Positions 34,511 through 37,604 of a stretch of 37,604 nt of DNA are shown here, in pieces (the stretch's first letter is position 1; every line of letters begins with the position of its first letter). Origin of the DNA: JAQICJ01 sp041686345 (GTDB lineage: Bacteria; Myxococcota_A; Polyangia; HGW-17); NCBI GenBank assembly GCA_041686345.1, contig JAWLEA010000017.1, positions 1 to 37,604 on the forward strand, in the 5' to 3' direction. The notes below the pieces were generated by a model. The model was not told the origin of the DNA. It ran no database searches and saw only the letters and a list, made by a program, of their open reading frames with translations. The translations under genes were made by a program, and so were the position numbers.

Positions 34511-37500
34511 ATGTTTGATCACAAAGAAAAAAACAGATTATTTTTTATTATTGTCTCCATTCTACTCTTTTTTTCAGGAGTTGCCGGTCTTGTTTATGAG
34601 GTTATCTGGACCAGAATTCTTCATTATTCATTTGGCGGAACTCAGGCGGCGGCAGCTACCGTTCTGGCAACTTTCATGGGAGGAATGGCCATTGGGGCTG
34701 CTTTGGGCGGCAAATTGGCAGAAAAATTTGACCGACCTTTGCTGGTATATGCAATTTTACAACTATTCATTGCGATTTTTGGACTATTGTTTACTCCTTT
34801 GCTCTACCATCTGGATTTCATCTACAATTTTACTTCCCCTTTCATTAATCGGGGCATCCTGACTACTGTCAGATTTCTGGTTGGAGTTCTCATCATGGGG
34901 GCTCCCACAATTGCTATGGGAGCAACCTTGCCTGTTATAGCCCGAGGGGTTGTAAGTAAAGATACAACTGGAAGAGGAGTCGGAGTCCTTTATTTTGTAA
35001 ATACCCTGGGAGCTGTTTTAGGTACTTTATTGGCTGGTTTCATTATTATTCCAGGTGACGGGTTGGATTACGGAATCAAGTTTGCCGCCGGTATAGGTAT
35101 TTTTGTAGCTTTGAGCTCATTTTTGGTTCAATTCAGGCTAAAACCACCGGTAATGGAAGAAGTTGTCTCGTCTTCAGAAGATAAGCTCCCTTCTGCCAAT
35201 CTGTTTTATTCAGACAAAATTCTTGAATGGTCTCCCTACTTTATCCTGGCTTTTGCTTTTTTTACAGGTTTCATCTCTCTTTCCAACGAGATCTTGTGGT
35301 TTAAGCTGCTGGGGATTTTGCTTGATGGTACAATTTATGGATTTTCAGCTCTTCTGGCTTCATTTCTACTTGGACTTTCTCTTGGTTCTTTATGGATTTC
35401 CAAAAAAATTGATCAAAAAAAGGATCTTTGGAAACTTTTTGTAAAATTACAAATTGGTGCAGGTACCGGGGCGGTTGTAACAATTTTACTTATTCCCCTG
35501 ATTCCTTTTTTCGCTTCAGGTTATATTGCAATGGGAACCAGAACCCCGGGTTCGGTTTTTGCTCTTAAATTATTTTTTGTTTTTTGCGCAATTCTTGTGC
35601 CTACTTTTTTCTATGGTGCTTCTTTTCCGGTATTGGCTAAACTCTCCAATCTTAGCAGTACTGTAAGCAAAGCTGTAGGTAATGTTTATTCTTTCAACAC
35701 CGTCGGGTGTATTGTCGGGGCTGTTCTTACCGGCATTTTTTTCATTCCCTGGCTTAAAGATTTGAATCTGCTTTTGCTGATTCTTATTTATCTATCTTTT
35801 ATTATGGCGTTTGTAGCTATTTTTCTGGCAGGGGGCAGAGACGAATCCTATTCCATAGATACAAAGCTAAAATTGTTTGGTGTTGTTTCAATATTATTGT
35901 TGGCTGTTACTGTATTAAAACCCAGTGTGAATATTATTCGCCTGGTTAATTCGAGATATTCTATCGAAGATTATAAAAACAGTTTTGGTTCCAGGATTTT
36001 AACTCTGTTCGGAAATAATAATTCCAAGAGTAAAGAATTGGTTTTTGAGGCTGAAGGTGCAACCACCGTTGTAACTGTACATAAAGATAAATACAATGGA
36101 TACAGGTTAAAAAACAATGGTCTGAATGAATCTTATCATTCAGTTCAAAAGCCTTATTATGCCGCTGAAATCTTTTATCTGGGAGCCCTGCCTTATTTGC
36201 TCCATCCTCATCCCAAACGTGCTTTGCTCATTGGATTGGGAGGAGGGGGAACTCTTGATATTCTAGCTTCAAAACAGTTGAAAAAGATTTATGCTGTAGA
36301 ATTGGAAAAAGAGGTAGTGAGAGCCTCCCGTATCATGTTTGGAACCAGGGATCATCCTCTGGACAGGGAAAATGTTGATTTACTGGTTGATGATGGTCGC
36401 AATGCCCTTTTAAGAATGGCAAAATCAAATCCTGCTTCTTTGGATCTGATTGTTTCTCAACCATCCCATCCCTGGTTGAGTGGTGCTTCAAATTTGTATA
36501 CTGTTGAGCATTTCAAGATAGTATCTGACAATTTGAAACCTGGAGGAATATTCTGTCAGTGGGTTAATTTGTTCAGAATGAATGAAAAGGGTTTTAGAAG
36601 TTTGATGAAGGCTTTTTCAACTTCTTTTGAACATGGATATATTTTTCAGGTTGATGACAGTTCTGTATTCTTACTTGGTTCAAACCGTAAATTTAAACTG
36701 GATGGGAAAATCATTAAACAACATCTTAAAGAAAAGCCTTATCAGGAATATCAAAAAGATTACGGGGTGGATCTGAATAAAATAATGGATGCCTATTTAC
36801 TTGATTATGAAGGAATTTCCCAAATTGGCAAAAAAGGTCAAATGAATTCAGACCGCACCCCTGTAATTGAAACTGTATTACCATGGGTATACCACAATAC
36901 CACCTTCAATTTATATTCCTTCTTCGAAAAGGAAAATATTTCCAGTGGATTAAAGCCTGCGATAATTGTAAATATTTCTTCAGGAGAATTGGAAAGTTTC
37001 TTCAAAGACAAGCTTGCCAAGATAGATTTTCTGGGAAAGGAAAAAAGGGAGCTTGAAAGACAGATAAGTGATTTCAAAGCAACAATTAGAGGTTGGGAGA
37101 ATTTTCCCGGTTTTGAATTCAACAAAATAAAATCTTTGTATTATGAGAAAATCAAAGATTATTCCGGAGCCGTCAAACAACTTCTTTCTGCTGATTCAAT
37201 TGTCAAGAGCAATTTTTCCACCCTGGCTCGTATGGAATGGGCAAATGGTGATTATTTTCAGGCTTTGTTTACAAATATTATCCTGGTTTTGCAGGGAGAA
37301 ACTGATTTTCTTGCCGCAACTGCAGGAATTTTAATGAATGAAATATTGCAAACTGAGTTATTCATTATCGATTTCAGGCCGGAATCAGATGAATTGAAAG
37401 CTCATCTTGCTTTGGCAGAGCGTTTGGAAAGAATATTCGGGTCAAAAAGAGTTTTCAGTTTTTATGGCAAATTATTTGAACAACTGAAACAGAAAACCAA

Positions 37501-37567
37501 GATCAATGATAAGAATTTTTGGAAGGTTATAGCTTGGAGTGAATTGCAGAAACCCGAACCACCATAA
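34511..37567 (+). CDS. Membrane-fused spermidine-synthase-like protein
   Basis: 1018 aa. Residues about 8-460 form a polytopic membrane domain of roughly 12-14 helices, opening with the family mark FFSGVAGLVYEVIWTRIL and repeated internally (FFTGFISLSNEILWFKLL). Residues about 500-750 have the spermidine-synthase fold with a SAM-type loop IGLGGGG (Gly575) and VDDGRNAL. The catalytic Asp of true aminopropyltransferases is replaced in SQPSHPW (Gln650), as is common in membrane-fused members, so polyamine synthesis is doubtful. The last 250 residues are helical and may be TPR-like. Substrate and role are unknown. ATG 34511 follows a distant GAGG. Confidence 0.9.
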   Translation: MFDHKEKNRLFFIIVSILLFFSGVAGLVYEVIWTRILHYSFGGTQAAAATVLATFMGGMAIGAALGGKLAEKFDRPLLVYAILQLFIAIFGLLFTPLLYHLDFIYNFTSPFINRGILTTVRFLVGVLIMGAPTIAMGATLPVIARGVVSKDTTGRGVGVLYFVNTLGAVLGTLLAGFIIIPGDGLDYGIKFAAGIGIFVALSSFLVQFRLKPPVMEEVVSSSEDKLPSANLFYSDKILEWSPYFILAFAFFTGFISLSNEILWFKLLGILLDGTIYGFSALLASFLLGLSLGSLWISKKIDQKKDLWKLFVKLQIGAGTGAVVTILLIPLIPFFASGYIAMGTRTPGSVFALKLFFVFCAILVPTFFYGASFPVLAKLSNLSSTVSKAVGNVYSFNTVGCIVGAVLTGIFFIPWLKDLNLLLLILIYLSFIMAFVAIFLAGGRDESYSIDTKLKLFGVVSILLLAVTVLKPSVNIIRLVNSRYSIEDYKNSFGSRILTLFGNNNSKSKELVFEAEGATTVVTVHKDKYNGYRLKNNGLNESYHSVQKPYYAAEIFYLGALPYLLHPHPKRALLIGLGGGGTLDILASKQLKKIYAVELEKEVVRASRIMFGTRDHPLDRENVDLLVDDGRNALLRMAKSNPASLDLIVSQPSHPWLSGASNLYTVEHFKIVSDNLKPGGIFCQWVNLFRMNEKGFRSLMKAFSTSFEHGYIFQVDDSSVFLLGSNRKFKLDGKIIKQHLKEKPYQEYQKDYGVDLNKIMDAYLLDYEGISQIGKKGQMNSDRTPVIETVLPWVYHNTTFNLYSFFEKENISSGLKPAIIVNISSGELESFFKDKLAKIDFLGKEKRELERQISDFKATIRGWENFPGFEFNKIKSLYYEKIKDYSGAVKQLLSADSIVKSNFSTLARMEWANGDYFQALFTNIILVLQGETDFLAATAGILMNEILQTELFIIDFRPESDELKAHLALAERLERIFGSKRVFSFYGKLFEQLKQKTKINDKNFWKVIAWSELQKPEPP

Positions 37568-37601
37568 TCCATATATTTCTGCAAATATTTCTGTTCGGGT
37601 T
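37551..37601 (+). terminator. Possible hairpin at end of the last gene (cut by window edge)
   Basis: AACCCGAAC (37551-37559, overlapping the last codons) and GTTCGGGTT (37593-37601) are perfect 9-bp complements with a 33-nt loop. A U-run cannot be checked because the window ends at 37604. Confidence 0.35.
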
Positions 37602-37604
37602 CGG

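Overview
The window reads as a chromosomal stretch of an AT-rich, Gram-negative bacterium. Outer-membrane-type lipoproteins (signal peptides with lipobox Cys), beta-barrel-like proteins, TatC, ClpB and a membrane-anchored Dsb-type protein all point to a double membrane. A MYXO-CTERM-like tail (Cys, hydrophobic helix, Lys/Arg cluster) and the style of the lipoproteins suggest a delta-proteobacterial/Myxococcota-like lineage; that placement is inference, since there is no rRNA or other firm marker here. Most genes are housekeeping or envelope genes, and I see no phage, CRISPR array or intact transposase.

Layout. 1-157 is the end of a 164-nt palindromic interspersed element. 156-5506 (minus) is a compact potassium-uptake locus: sensor kinase, response regulator with a TPR tail, two separate TrkA-type RCK proteins and TrkH. 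The last four are coupled by overlaps or very short gaps. 5507-6039 is a divergent intergenic region holding an old inverted copy of the element. 6040-7952 (plus) encodes a degenerate receiver/kinase/receiver protein overlapping a small cupin. A tRNA-Ile(GAU) lies at 8072-8148 (minus). 8256-10888 (plus) is lipoprotein - family 4 uracil-DNA glycosylase - TatC, converging on two envelope genes (10885-12177, minus). 12386-14557 is a secreted S9 peptidase and 14678-16315 a large lipoprotein. 16395-16894 holds three tandem copies of the element, followed by a small unknown gene. 17540-19326 is a PhoU-like (DUF47) protein plus Pit phosphate transporter, separated by another copy of the element. 19504-22539 has a small Cys-containing protein, an EcsC-family protein, a methyltransferase and a zinc-ribbon membrane protein. 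22554-25139 (minus) is clpB. 25351-26191 has a barrel remnant and a membrane thioredoxin. 26192-26995 is a long non-coding stretch. 26996-29704 is a protein with three DsbA-like domains. 29960-34096 (minus) is a giant two-part lipoprotein. 34511-37567 is a membrane-embedded spermidine-synthase-like protein.

How the parts relate. The potassium locus looks like one regulatory unit whose response regulator has no DNA-binding domain. The Pit and DUF47 genes form the usual low-affinity phosphate pair. The three CxxC domains of the 902-aa protein and the small CGAC thioredoxin suggest envelope thiol chemistry. The two large lipoproteins (545 and 1378 aa) share features that remind me of the BPI/TULIP lipid-binding fold.

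The strongest non-standard signals are: (1) the 164-nt palindromic element family, with compensatory base changes in its stem; (2) the 1378-aa protein, where a MYXO-CTERM-like tail runs in frame into a second lipoprotein signal; (3) the possible bacterial TULIP lipoproteins; (4) the hybrid kinase that has lost its phospho-histidine; and (5) the triple-DsbA protein with a Lys/Glu-rich N-terminus and an Arg-rich tail.
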